The notes beneath the pieces are model-generated. The model was given only the letters and a program-made list of their open reading frames with translations. It made no database searches and was not told the DNA's origin. From Candidatus Woesearchaeota archaeon (GTDB taxonomy: Archaea > Nanobdellota > Nanobdellia > Woesearchaeales > ARS49): a stretch of DNA of 64,000 bases. This document shows, piece by piece, positions 34,236 through 44,900 of the stretch (positions are counted from its first letter, which is position 1; every line of letters begins with the position of its first letter). The DNA is taken from the NCBI GenBank assembly GCA_017609645.1, contig JAFCDQ010000002.1, forward strand, positions 129,260 through 193,259, in the 5' to 3' direction. The translations under genes were made by a program, and so were the position numbers.

Positions 34236-34310
34236 TTACTCCACCATTTAATAGTGGCGACTAAAAATGTTTATTAAATTAATCTCCCCCTAAGTGCGTA
34301 GTAATAATAA

Positions 34311-34320
34311 AGTTTATATA
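34311..34320 (+). promoter_or_regulatory. TATA box for the TrmB-like gene
   Basis: AGTTTATATA lies about 23-32 bases before the ATG at 34343. Confidence 0.45.
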
Positions 34321-34342
34321 TGAGTTCAGAATTTTAGATAAT

Positions 34343-35083
34343 ATGAAGAAAGAAATACTAAGAAAAATAGGATTAACAGATGGAGAAATTAGAGTATACT
34401 TTGCTTTAATTAAACTAGGAAAAAGCTCAACAGGGCCAATAATGGAACATTCTGGAATATCAAGCTCTAAAGTATACTTAATCCTAGAAAAATTAATTCA
34501 AAAAGGATTTGCAAGCTACATTATAGAAGATGGAGTGAAAAAATTTCATGCAACAAATCCTGAAAACATAATAGAATATATTGAAAAACAACAAAAAGAG
34601 CTAGAAAAAGAAAAACAAGAAGCAAAAGAACTTGTTAAACAACTTTCTAAAATAGATATTTACAAAGAAGAATCTGCAAAAATTTACAAAGGAACAAAAA
34701 GCATGAAAAACGCTTATGACAATATACTAAATGAATTAAAAAAAGGAGAAGAATTCTTATTCATAGGAGGACCTGTCAAACAAAAAAAATCATTATTATT
34801 CTTCCAAAACCTTCACAAAAAAAGAATAGAAAGAAAAATCAAAACAAAAGGAATAGGAGAATCAGAAGCCAAAAAACCATATATGGAAATATTCAAAAAA
34901 ATGAAAAATATAGAACTAAAATTTATGCCAATAGCTTTCCCTCATGCAATAGCAATAGGAAAGAAAAGAGTGGTGCTTTCTTTATGGGAAGAAAACCCTT
35001 TAGCAATAGAAATAATCTCAGAAAGAATGACACAAAGATACAAGAAATTTTTTTATCAATTATGGAAACAAACTAAAAACTAA
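34343..35083 (+). CDS. TrmB-family transcriptional regulator
   Basis: 246 residues. The N-terminal winged helix (IGLTDGEIRVYFALIKLGKSSTG..., then SGISSSKVYLILEKLIQKGF) is typical of TrmB, followed by a coiled coil (75-105) and a C-terminal effector domain with YKGTKSMKNAYDNIL. Sugar-binding TrmB members have a longer C-terminal domain; this is the short form. It is divergent from the helical-repeat gene, which it might control. Its stop overlaps the integrase gene remnant. Confidence 0.8.
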   Translation: MKKEILRKIGLTDGEIRVYFALIKLGKSSTGPIMEHSGISSSKVYLILEKLIQKGFASYIIEDGVKKFHATNPENIIEYIEKQQKELEKEKQEAKELVKQLSKIDIYKEESAKIYKGTKSMKNAYDNILNELKKGEEFLFIGGPVKQKKSLLFFQNLHKKRIERKIKTKGIGESEAKKPYMEIFKKMKNIELKFMPIAFPHAIAIGKKRVVLSLWEENPLAIEIISERMTQRYKKFFYQLWKQTKN

Positions 35084-35136
35084 ACCAACTTCTCCTTTAA
35101 ACCTAAAGATAAAATTTTTTCAGCTAAAAACACAAT
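35080..35136 (-). pseudogene. Remnant of a second integrase gene (3' end only)
   Basis: Read on the minus strand the segment encodes FLAEKILSLGLKEKLV followed by TAG, matching the last residues of the intact integrase at 37283 (LLAEKILALGLKEKLV). At DNA level about 47 bases align with five or six mismatches. Upstream the frame hits a stop inside the 86-bp repeat. It is the tail of a lost recombinase gene. Confidence 0.7.
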
Positions 35137-35211
35137 TTTATAGACGATAAAAACAAAATACACCTACCTTTTTTACTGTCACTAATAAGAACTATGAAAA
35201 ATCAGATAAAA
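35126..35211 (+). repeat. 86-bp direct repeat, copy 2
   Basis: One mismatch in 86 bp relative to 32457-32542. It begins within the integrase remnant and ends one base before the stop codon of the Lrp-like gene. Near identity implies a recent duplication or active recombination site. Confidence 0.8.
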
Positions 35212-36168
35212 TTAGATAGGTAATGTCTTTGCCTCGCTTTCATTCTCAATTAAAAAAATCTGAGAAGTCTCAATTTGATTTTTGAATTTTTTATTGATGT
35301 CTTTAATGGTTTTCCTAAATTCTTCTTCATTTTGATAAAATACTTGGATTAGACAATTGTAATCTCCTAGTCCAAAGAATAAAGCATTTATGTGTTTATG
35401 TTGTTTACAAAAGGTTCTTAACTCTTTACGAGTTTTTCCATCTAAATTTTTTAATTTAATTCTTAAATTTCCAAAGTAAAATCCTAGTTTCTCTATATCA
35501 AATTGAATTTTTACTCCGAGAATGATTTTATTTTTGTAAAATTGTTTTAATTTGTAAACGATTAATTCGCTGGAAAGTCCTGTTTTTCTGGCAATATCAA
35601 TAATTTTAGTTCTGCCGTTTTTTTCCAGAATTTTCAATATTTCTAAATCCTTATTTTTGAGCTGGATTGTTTTAATTAAATCGCTTACAACGTATATTTT
35701 TTCTTCATCTGAAAAACCAAAGGTTTTAAGAGGATAAAATTCACCATAACTAGTTGTAAATATAGAATAATCAATTATGTCAGCTTCATGTTTCTTCAAA
35801 AAAGAATAAAATTCTTTTTCAAAATCAAGCTTATTCTTAAAAACAAAATCCACAAACAAATCATAAGAGGAAATCTCATCACCTAAAGTAATAACCTTCT
35901 TCATACTCTTAAGCTCTTTTTTAATTAACTCCTTATTGTTTTTAATTTTCAACCAAACTATAACAAATTCATTATAACCCAGAAGACTATAATTGAAAAT
36001 AGTCAAATATTTCTTGATGATGCCTTCTTTTTCATACTTCTTAAGCCTATACTCTACTTGATCTCTAGAAATCCTGCAAGCTTTAGCTATCTTAGTCAAA
36101 GGCTCTCTATAATGATGATACAAATATGAAAACATCTTCTTATCTTGCTTATTGAGCTTCATAGACAA
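35212..36168 (-). CDS. Lrp/AsnC-like regulator with two winged-helix modules
   Basis: 318 residues, about twice the usual Lrp size. Two HTH-effector modules follow each other: the first with LTKIAKACRISRDQVEYRLKKYEKEGIIKKY near 20-50, the second with RTKIIDIARKTGLSSELIVYKLKQFYKNKII near 190-220. Each is followed by a RAM-like ferredoxin segment (EFVIVWLKIK; YFGNLRIKLK). Duplicated Lrp-like regulators are common in DPANN archaea. Target genes are unknown; the divergent gene at 36301 is the nearest candidate. Confidence 0.7.
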   Translation of the reverse strand: MSMKLNKQDKKMFSYLYHHYREPLTKIAKACRISRDQVEYRLKKYEKEGIIKKYLTIFNYSLLGYNEFVIVWLKIKNNKELIKKELKSMKKVITLGDEISSYDLFVDFVFKNKLDFEKEFYSFLKKHEADIIDYSIFTTSYGEFYPLKTFGFSDEEKIYVVSDLIKTIQLKNKDLEILKILEKNGRTKIIDIARKTGLSSELIVYKLKQFYKNKIILGVKIQFDIEKLGFYFGNLRIKLKNLDGKTRKELRTFCKQHKHINALFFGLGDYNCLIQVFYQNEEEFRKTIKDINKKFKNQIETSQIFLIENESEAKTLPI

Positions 36169-36300
36169 AATATTCGTCTTTATCTATATAAATTTTACTA
36201 TTTCATTAAACTATTTAAAGATTTTATTTAACAAATTAGGAAAAACTAGGGAAAATCTTTATTAATAGGTGCGTTATCTATTTTGTAGTAGTTAAGAATA

Positions 36301-37251
36301 ATGGAGATTAAAAATAAAATGAATGAAGAAATAGAAAAACTGGAACAAGAGAAAAAAGAAATAGAAAAGAAAATAACACTAGAAGGAAAAAAACAAAAAC
36401 AAGCAGCCATAACTGAATTAGTGGAAAACTTCACTAAAAAAAGAATAGAAAGTTTAAATGAAAAATTAATTTCTCCAAAAGACCTTAAGGTATGGCACTG
36501 TTACGATGGTATAATTAACCTTAACATGCCTTTTATTTACTCAAATCAAGAAATTTTATTAAATTTTAGAACAAAAAATAAAGCATTCAGAAAAAAAATT
36601 ATTGATAATAAAGCGAAAACTATTGAAAACTTAATCTTTGAAAATGGATTTATAAAATCCGATCATATATTCAATACACTGAGATCCTTTTTGGACAGTT
36701 ATTATTTTAATCTTAAAACTGATGATCTAATTAAAGAAGCAAAGTATGAAATCGCTGAAGTTTTAATAAAAAATAATGAAACAGGAATTTTAAGCGGCAA
36801 TGTACACTATAAAGATTATACCCTTGATCCAAATCAATATGGCTCTCCTCTTCTCGCACCAATTTTCAAATTAAATTATTTATTAGATGTTGTTGAAAAT
36901 GAAGAAACAAAAAAAGATCTAAAAATAATACAAGAAAGAAGAATGAAAGAATTTTTATCAAATAAAAAAATAATAAATTTAGAAGATTTCGAACTCACAT
37001 TTATTTTAAATAAAACTTCTTTTAATGAAGTAATAAGTAGAACTGACGGAAAACCTTTTTTAATAAGCGCTGGCATGAATAGCGGAGATATTCCTTCAGA
37101 GTACGAGCAAGATTATGAAAAATTAAAACAAGACGTCACAAAAACGTTACTAGAAGGACAAAAAGAAATTTTAACATACATGTCAAAAAATCCTAAAATA
37201 TACATTGCTTTGATTAAAAAATTAGCAAATTGTAAGGTTGAAAATGAGTAA
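36301..37251 (+). CDS. Unknown protein with N-terminal coiled coil
   Basis: 316 residues, unrecognised. The first 45 residues are a strongly charged coiled coil (MNEEIEKLEQEKKEIEKK). The remainder is a mixed alpha/beta domain without an obvious catalytic motif or membrane segment. It lies between the Lrp-like regulator (divergent) and the integrase (convergent) within the element. Confidence 0.55.
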   Translation: MEIKNKMNEEIEKLEQEKKEIEKKITLEGKKQKQAAITELVENFTKKRIESLNEKLISPKDLKVWHCYDGIINLNMPFIYSNQEILLNFRTKNKAFRKKIIDNKAKTIENLIFENGFIKSDHIFNTLRSFLDSYYFNLKTDDLIKEAKYEIAEVLIKNNETGILSGNVHYKDYTLDPNQYGSPLLAPIFKLNYLLDVVENEETKKDLKIIQERRMKEFLSNKKIINLEDFELTFILNKTSFNEVISRTDGKPFLISAGMNSGDIPSEYEQDYEKLKQDVTKTLLEGQKEILTYMSKNPKIYIALIKKLANCKVENE

Positions 37252-37282
37252 GAAAAAACCAAAAGAAATTTTTTAAATATCA

Positions 37283-38497
37283 CTAAACCAACTTCTCTTT
37301 TAAACCTAAAGCTAAAATCTTTTCTGCTAGAAGTTTTTGGACATCTGAGTCTTTCATTAACTGAGTCATTAAAGTATTAACATTGTTTGTTGAGTTTTGT
37401 TCTTGTAAGAACTGTTTTTGAGATTGTAGTTTTGTTTTTTCATCAAGGATAGCAGCGCATTTAGAACAATAAACATTATCTTTAGCATTAATGCTATCAC
37501 AACGAGGACATTTTTTAGGAGATTCTTGTTGTTTTTTCTCCTCAACAACCAAGCCGTTCATTTTAAGAATAGCACTATCTAAATCCCTGCCGCTTAAATG
37601 AACATAAGTGCTAGGCATGTCAGAACCCTGAATCCAGCCAAAATATTGATTCATCTGAAACTCAGTTAAGTGATTAGCTAAAATACTGGCACGAGAATGA
37701 CGAAACAAATGAGGATTACACCTTTTCTTAATACCAGCAGAACGAAAAGCATCTTTTAAAATCCTGGCAAGAGCATTATACCTCATAGGCTTATGATAAT
37801 TACAAGAACCAACATTAACCCACAAAGGAGCTTCAGGATCATCTTTAAAAGGATGACAATTAAGCCAGGTTGTAAGATAAGTCGTAGCATTAATCACCCT
37901 AACTCTTCTAGAACCAGTTTTGCCATGCAAGTTTAAAACAGTTCCATGCTGGTCAAAAGCAATATTTTTCAAACATAAAGTACCAATCTCCCCAATCCTG
38001 CACCCGCTTTCAGCAATAATAGCAATAAAAGCTTTATTCCTGGGATGGTCACTAGCCCTGATAGCTTTTGTAACCTCTTCTTCAGTAATCAAGTCCTGAG
38101 TATTAAGAATTTTAACATCCTTAGATTTTAAAGAAGAACGAATCCATTTAACTTCTTTAGGATATTCTTCATTACCATTTAACCATTTAAAGAATTTCTT
38201 TAAAATAGCACGATAAGTAGCCTTAGTCCAGGGAGACCATTCTTTTTCATCAAAAAAACAAACAATTCTTTTAATATCATCAATATCTGCCTTATCAAAA
38301 TCCTTTTTTAAAAAAAGAGCTAGGTTTCGTACTACTTCTAATAATTTAACTATTCTGGGCTTACTTATGCCTTGCAGGATGCAATCCTCATAAAAAGTCT
38401 TAATCAAACCCTTATTTTTCTTGCTTATAGAAATCTTTTCTAAATAATCAAGCTCTCGCTTTAACTTTTTCGGATAATTATGGATATCTATATTCAT
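37283..38497 (-). CDS. Tyrosine recombinase/integrase with C-terminal zinc ribbon
   Basis: 404 residues. An N-terminal SAM-like core-binding domain (about 20-115) precedes the catalytic domain with Arg in ESGCRIGEIG, Lys in HGKTGSRRVRV, HxxR in HLFRHSRAS, the late aromatic in FGWIQGSD and nucleophile Tyr in STYVHLSG. A zinc ribbon (CPRCDS...YCSKC) and a charged tail follow, an archaeal variant. The strong SD GGAGGTAAG precedes the ATG. The gene points away from, and starts 79 bases from, the tRNA-Asp 3' end, fitting site-specific integration there. Confidence 0.92.
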   Translation of the reverse strand: MNIDIHNYPKKLKRELDYLEKISISKKNKGLIKTFYEDCILQGISKPRIVKLLEVVRNLALFLKKDFDKADIDDIKRIVCFFDEKEWSPWTKATYRAILKKFFKWLNGNEEYPKEVKWIRSSLKSKDVKILNTQDLITEEEVTKAIRASDHPRNKAFIAIIAESGCRIGEIGTLCLKNIAFDQHGTVLNLHGKTGSRRVRVINATTYLTTWLNCHPFKDDPEAPLWVNVGSCNYHKPMRYNALARILKDAFRSAGIKKRCNPHLFRHSRASILANHLTEFQMNQYFGWIQGSDMPSTYVHLSGRDLDSAILKMNGLVVEEKKQQESPKKCPRCDSINAKDNVYCSKCAAILDEKTKLQSQKQFLQEQNSTNNVNTLMTQLMKDSDVQKLLAEKILALGLKEKLV

Positions 38498-38556
38498 ATT
38501 CTTACCTCCTGTGAACAGAAATAAAAACCTTGTAGCACCAACGCTGCCACACTAAA

Positions 38557-38587
38557 CGTTTTCACAGAAGTTAAACGCCCCAGCCGA
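38557..38587 (+). repeat. Right attachment site (attR) candidate at the tRNA-Asp 3' end
   Basis: The segment reads CGTTTTCACAGAAGTT then AAACGCCCCAGCCGA, covering the tRNA 3' end and 18 bases beyond. It matches 25027-25057 at 25 of 31 positions and its 3' 13 bases match 24976-24988 exactly. An inverted repeat CTGTGAA / TTCACAG (38509-38515 and 38561-38567) flanks the integrase side and may be an arm site. Confidence 0.55.
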
Positions 38588-38671
38588 GAGTCGAACTCGG
38601 GTTAGAGCCTTTTTGCGACAGCAAAAACCTGCCTCGACAGGGCTCTGTGATGACCACTACACTACTGGGGC
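38576..38671 (-). tRNA. tRNA-Asp(GUC) with a 24-nt intron
   Basis: The minus strand folds as a tRNA: acceptor GCCCCAG/CTGGGGC, D arm GTGTAGTGGTCATCAC, anticodon stem GAGCC/GGCTC, T arm CCGAG-TTCGACT-CTCGG and discriminator G73, as expected for Asp. The anticodon loop CTGTCGA gives GUC. A 24-base intron (38611-38634) interrupts the canonical position 37/38. No CCA is encoded. It is the probable integration target of the neighbouring recombinase. Confidence 0.92.
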
Positions 38672-38695
38672 ATATAAGAGAAAAAGCTATGATTG

Positions 38696-38704
38696 ATTTA
38701 TAAA
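38696..38704 (-). promoter_or_regulatory. TATA box of tRNA-Asp
   Basis: The minus-strand TTTATAAAT lies 25-33 bases upstream of the tRNA 5' end at 38671. Confidence 0.5.
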
Positions 38705-38717
38705 TTTAATGGTGAAT

Positions 38718-38999
38718 TTATGCTTTTCCTATATCTTTAACAGCATCCATCGGAGAGATTAACTTGTACAATCTCTTTCTCGAATCATTAGGATCTAAAG
38801 AAATCTTTAACCAACCAGATTTTTTCAATCTAGAAAGAATAATACTAACATTTTCCTTTAACAAAACATCTGCTTTTTTATGATCAAACTGATTATCCTT
38901 AAATTTATTCCAAATTCTAGAATAAGCTAACATAATCCACTTAGGCAAAGGTCTAACTGACCATTCAATCTTCCTAATATTTATTTTCTTCTTCTCCAT
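38718..38999 (-). CDS. Small winged-helix protein (paralogue of 45349-45591)
   Basis: 93 residues. A helical N-terminal part (PLPKWIMLAYSRIWNKFK) precedes a winged HTH (VSIILSRLKKSGWLKI) and the wing-like LDPNDSRKRLYKLISPMDAV. The 80-residue paralogue upstream of the giant gene shares PLPKWIMLAYSR and DPNDSRKRLYKLISP exactly. The start overlaps the 3' end of the giant surface-protein gene by 19 bases, so translation is coupled. It is probably a DNA-binding regulator. Confidence 0.7.
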   Translation of the reverse strand: MEKKKINIRKIEWSVRPLPKWIMLAYSRIWNKFKDNQFDHKKADVLLKENVSIILSRLKKSGWLKISLDPNDSRKRLYKLISPMDAVKDIGKA

Positions 39000-41900
39000 T
39001 TTTTACGCTTATATTTATTTTTAATTTGAATAATGATTAAAATAAAGAAAAGTATAGCAAAAGTAGCAGAAACATAAAACACAACAGCCCAATTCGCCGT
39101 AGTCTCAACACCAAAAAAGAAAGCCTTACCTGCCGCAGGCACTCCACCTTCACCAGGCCCAACACCTTCTTCTAATTCCTCACCCATAATAGAAGCACCA
39201 CCAGGAAACTCTCTCACACCAGGAATTTCATTAACAGGAATAGAACTATAATTCACAACCTCAGGAGTACCCCCTCCACCAGCAGCACCAGCCGCCGCAG
39301 CAGCAGCATTAGATTCGCCTGCAGCAGAATAATCCAAATTATCAATCTTATACTTACCTTGCGACAAACTACAAACATACTTGCCAGATGTTCCAGGACA
39401 ATCAATCAAAAACTCATTAACATCATCACAAGTATTAGACAAATTCGCAACAGTAACATTCTCAACATCCTCAACACAAACCCTGCCCGAATTCAAAACA
39501 ATATCAACATAAAGAGACTTACCAGACTGATTAGACAAATTCAAACCACTAACCGAAATAGCACCAAAAGAACCATTAAATAATTTAGAAACATTAATCC
39601 AATTTAACTTTAATTTATTCAAAGAAAAATTCCACAAAAACTCAACACTAGGTAAATTAGTTTCATTAAACAAAACAACCAAAACACCAGTAAAATTCTG
39701 ACCCAAATTAGAAGAACCATTGACTTCAATACTGAAATTAACTAAATTAGTAGTAACAAAACTCTTATTACCAATCAAAGGATCCTTAGGATCAATAATC
39801 AAATCACGATCAACATCACAATCCTCAGGACAATTAGTAACATTCTCACTATAATTCATTTCACAAATACCATTACCACAAAAAGTCAATAATTGCAAAA
39901 TATACTCAGTCAAATTCGCACGAATATCATCAAACACACCATAATCAGACTGATTATTCGTGCTGGAAAGATTTCTTAAAATAATATGATCAAAACCATA
40001 AATATTACCTTCTTCCTCATAATCAGCCACCCAATTCACAGAAAGTCCTGTAAAAAGATTATTTAATGTTCTATTAGCCTCGATTGCAACAGGATTTAAA
40101 GGTAAATTGATTGTAAGATTTGTTAATTTAGCCAGATATTTTGAATCAGTAATTCCTTCTCTTAATCCTTCAAATGAAATTGTTGATAACATATCTCCAT
40201 TCCAAGTAGGATAAGCTAAAAGAAAATCAGGAAGATTACGGGCAAGATTATAACTCCAAAATAAATCAAAATCAATATAAGGATCCTTTATATAAGACCC
40301 ATATGCATAAACCCCCACAGCCTTTGCAGTTGTTTTATATGCAAAATAACCTGCTAAGAATCTATTATAAACAGGATTTCTTAAATTAGAATAATAAGTC
40401 GTATAATAACCAAATTTACTTGCATTTGCATCAATTCTTGTTTCATTAGTTGTTGATGTTAAAGCATGAAGTTTATAATCCAGCAAAGGATCAAGCCCTG
40501 GAATATTGGTGCCTATAGGAGCGTAAGTTCCTGTGCCAACAACATTATTTTCACATCTTGGATATGTATATGTTGTCCAAGTCCTTTCATCACTCACATT
40601 ATTCTTAATTATTCCTAAAAGCCTGTCTGCATAAACTCTTTTCTCTAAGTCATCAGCTGGTTCGTCAACAACAGAGAATATAAGTTCTATTCCTCTTACA
40701 TCTCCAACCGAACTTAAGTTCTGAATTAATATAATATAAGCATCAATAAAAGTTTTATTAGAAAATTGTTCATAAATTGTTCCTGCAGTAACTCCTAATT
40801 CAGTTGCCACCCTCAAACTGCGGCTAGGAGATATGACAAGATATTGTTCTCGTGGAAGAATATTTTGATTTTGCAGTACATCAAAATAATTTTCAACTTC
40901 ACTTAAGTTATAGCAAATTACTGCAGTACAACCTGCTTCTCCATTTTTGTGCATCTCTATATCTGGAGCAGAAGCTACCTGAACTACTGTATTTGCTTGG
41001 TGTTCTTCTATATTTTCATAGACTTTGGTATTATTCTCAGAATTAAGCAACATTAATGGACTAGCATATAAGAAACTCTGACTATCCGGCAAATTGAGAG
41101 TAAAATTCAGAACATCTATTCTTACTGGAATATCAAATAATTTCTCTGAATTATTATAAACAGTTATATTTCCTGTATAATTTCCTAAAGCAGTTTCCGG
41201 CACTTCTATTGTTATCCAAAATCTTTGTGTTTTATTTTGAATTATATTAATATAATCAAATTTATTTAACAAATCTGGCATTAATCCAATTGCTTGTCTA
41301 TTAATATCATCTAAGCTATAACTATTCCAGAATTTCAAACCTTGAGCAACTTGATATACACTAATATTTGATACAGGCAAACTTTCTTGTGAGTTTGAAA
41401 GATTTGTTAAATTTACTTCCACACTAGTAAGATTTACTAAACTAGCTATTGAGAAACTTATTGAGAACGTCTCTCCTTTTGCAATAGTTTTATTTATTGA
41501 ATTATTAATTTCATCAGCAGCAGGGATTGTAGTCTCATACACAGGCGCCATAATATTCTTACTAAACCACACCACATCTTTTGAGATAACATTAGTTCTT
41601 GTTTGATCAAATCTTTTGAAACCGCTTTTGTTTGCAAGTAAATCCTCCCATAACTCATAATTATTTTGTGTTACCGCATGCAAAGCAACATAATCAATAG
41701 GCAAATTAGGATTTGCTGCAGATCTTAACTGTATTTTGTAAACTCCATCGACTGACTTTAACAATGACAAATTAGATCTTTTAATTAAGCCATGTTCTAC
41801 AACAACATTATCGCTTTTATATCCTGGTAAAGAAACAACATCAAAACTAGTATTTCTAAACGCAGCATAACTTTGTATTCGAATTTTATTTGTATCTGTT

Positions 41901-44900
41901 GTACCAACAAGTGAACTATTACCCACATCTTTGTATCTAATTTCAACAATCATATTAGTTAACGGTAAACCATCACTATTATTATTAAAAGCAAGGAAAC
42001 TAATATTAGTTTCATTTCCAGAAGTCAAGTTTCTAAAAGTGACGCCTCCTTCAGAAAAATTAGCAGAAAATGTATTTGTAGGAGTAACATTAATTGTACC
42101 ATTCAAATCATCTACTCCGCCAAAATCAAGGCATTTAACAGTAGCATTATTTATACAATTCAAAATCAAACAATCTTCAGGACAATTCGAATAATTTTCT
42201 CCACTATCACAAACACCATTACTACAATAATTAAGAGATCTACTAATATTTAAAATCTTTTCAATACTTAAACTTACATTATATATTCTAACTTCATCAA
42301 TAGAACCATTAAATTCACCTGCAGCACACGTCCTATTTCCTCCAATAGCATTACATAATGAAGAAGAACCTAGAAGATTCATATTTCTACTCAGATATAA
42401 TCCTTCTCCATTTTTGTATAATCTCATTTTACTTCCATCAAACTGTAATGCCCAAAATGTCCATCTGTTTGGTTCATAGAACAAGTTTAATCTTGCAGAA
42501 GTTCCTATTGGTCTGGTTTGATTGAATAGGAAATAACTTGAATTTCTTGTCTCAACTTCAAAACTATAACCTTCATAAAATCCTAAAGCAATCATATCAT
42601 TTTGTGTGCCCTGATTGAATCTTGTCAAGAAAGTTATTGTATATTCATCAGATAAATTACCCAAATCACTAGGCAATTTAATATATCCTCCTCCATTTAA
42701 TACCAAAGCATTCCCATTTTGCGTTCCAGAGAAATTAACAGTGCCAATTATCTCACCGTCCCTATAATTTCCTGACAAATCAAATACAGAATCAGCATCA
42801 CATTCACCTGAAGCATTATTAAAACTATAATATGCCATTAAATTGGGTTCTTGAATTAATTGAAGATTTGTTGTAGAATGAAGAACAGGAGTGTTTGCAT
42901 TATTTGTTGTATTAAGTCTTGCTTGATACTGTAGTAATCGTCCTTCATCGTCTAAAATCGAGCCAGAGTTATCGTCATAATTACTCCAACTAGACCAATT
43001 AATGAATAAATCACTTATTTCATTTGCATTTAAAGTTTTGTTGTAAGTAGCTAAAACATCAATCGTTCCATTAAAAAAAGTTCCATTTACATAAACACCA
43101 ATATCAGTTCCATTGAAAGGAATATGCGCCGCACCACCCGCAACACCGCCAGTGTAATTTGTTGCAGGAGTTGTTACTAAGAATGTCCATGCTTTTCCTA
43201 CTTCTTTTATCCAAGAAACAATACTCCTATTTGATACATTAATATATGAAACATTAATTGAAGAAGTATCTCCATCAAACTTCAATGCACCATTACTTTC
43301 AAATAAACCACCTGTTCGCGTAGTATTATGTTCTCGACCATAATTACTGCCTATTTCATCATAGATTCCTGCTTCTTTTGCATATATTTCTTTAACTTGT
43401 GAATCATTGAGTGATATATTGTAGACTCTTAAGTTGTCTATCTCTCCATCATTATAAATAGCTGAACCAAAACCAATAAATTCTGCAGCAAAAGCAACAG
43501 CAGATGTATTCCAAATACCACATTTAGCTAAATTTGTTACATCCTGTCCGTCAATATACATTTTTGTTCTTGTAGTTCCATCACCATAAAGGACAGTGCC
43601 TACCTGATGCCATTCTTTATCAAGAATTAGAGTCGAACTATAACAACTCTTTCTACCTTCTTCTGTTGCGTATTGCACTATTAACTCATCCCAATCTCTA
43701 ATTCCAAGATAATAACCTCCTGCTGTAACGCCTAAAATTAGATTCCAAGTAGTTATATCAGCTCTTTTTATCCAAACAAGAACCGTAGAAGTATTAGTTA
43801 TAGTTATATTGTTATTAATCACAATATAATCATCAACACCATCAAATACCCTTCCCCCTCTTATAAATCCTTCTTGAGTATATGCCGTTCCATTATTTGT
43901 TCCATTATTTTCTTGTCCAGAATAATCTGCAAAATCATTTATTGAATTAAATTTATAGTGCAATGACAAATTACCATTTATTGTATTATTTGCAGTAATG
44001 TTTGTTGAATCAGTTCTGTTAAATTTCCATAAATTTCTAAGAGAAGGATTGCTTTCATTTATTCTAGTATAATTTCCTATACGATATTTTACCTCAACAC
44101 TTGTTCCAGCTGGTTCTGTGGTTGTCCAACTTAAAGTAGTCCAATTAGAACTAACATTATTTGTATCTATAATTCCTCCTGTAAACGTTCCTGAATAAGT
44201 CTGAGTATTTCCTGATGTGTTAAATCTTGTTTGATTATAAACTTCTTCTATTTCATTTGCTGTTAATGATCTGTTCCAGACGTATACATTTTCTATGCTG
44301 CCGTTAGTATAAAGAGCTGAACCAAACCCAATAAATTCTGCTTTAAAAGCAACAGCAGATGTATTCCAAATACCGCATTTAGCTAAATCTGTTACATCCA
44401 CTCCATCAATATACATTTTTGTTCTTGTAGTTCCATCACCATAAAGGACCGCGCCTACCTGATGCCAGTCCGTATCAAGAATTAGAGTAGAACTATAACA
44501 ACTCTTTCTACCTTCATTAGTAATGTATTGTATTACAAGTTCATCCCAGTCTCTAATTGCAAGAAAATGCCCTCCTGCTACAACTCCTAAAATAGACTCC
44601 CACGAAGTTAAATCCTCTCTTTTTATCCAAGCAAGAATAGTGCTTGTATTAGTTATGGTTAAATTATCATCAAGTATTATGTAATCATCTTTCCCATCAA
44701 ATTCATATCTCTCAAATGTATGAGTAGCTCCATGAACTGTCCCATTACTCTTTCTTAAAATCCCAGTATCGGTTGCATCTTCAACAAAATCCCATCTTGC
44801 AACTAAATCATTAATTTGAGGCAAAGTAGCTTGGCTATCAAATGGCTTTATTTCAACGCCAACATCAATCGTACAATTATCTCCTTCATCACAAGTTCCA

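Larger units (their letters stand above)
25045..38575. mobile_element. Putative tRNA-Asp-integrated element (about 13.5 kb)
   Basis: The right end has a tyrosine recombinase facing the 3' end of tRNA-Asp(GUC). The left end has imperfect copies of that tRNA 3' end in the same orientation. This is the classic layout of archaeal and bacterial elements that insert into tRNA genes. The cargo is accessory in type: PD-(D/E)XK-like proteins, a ribbon-helix-helix protein, toxin-antitoxin genes, regulators and unknowns. No replication protein, capsid or conjugation gene is evident, so it may be a satellite or a degraded element. Confidence 0.6.
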
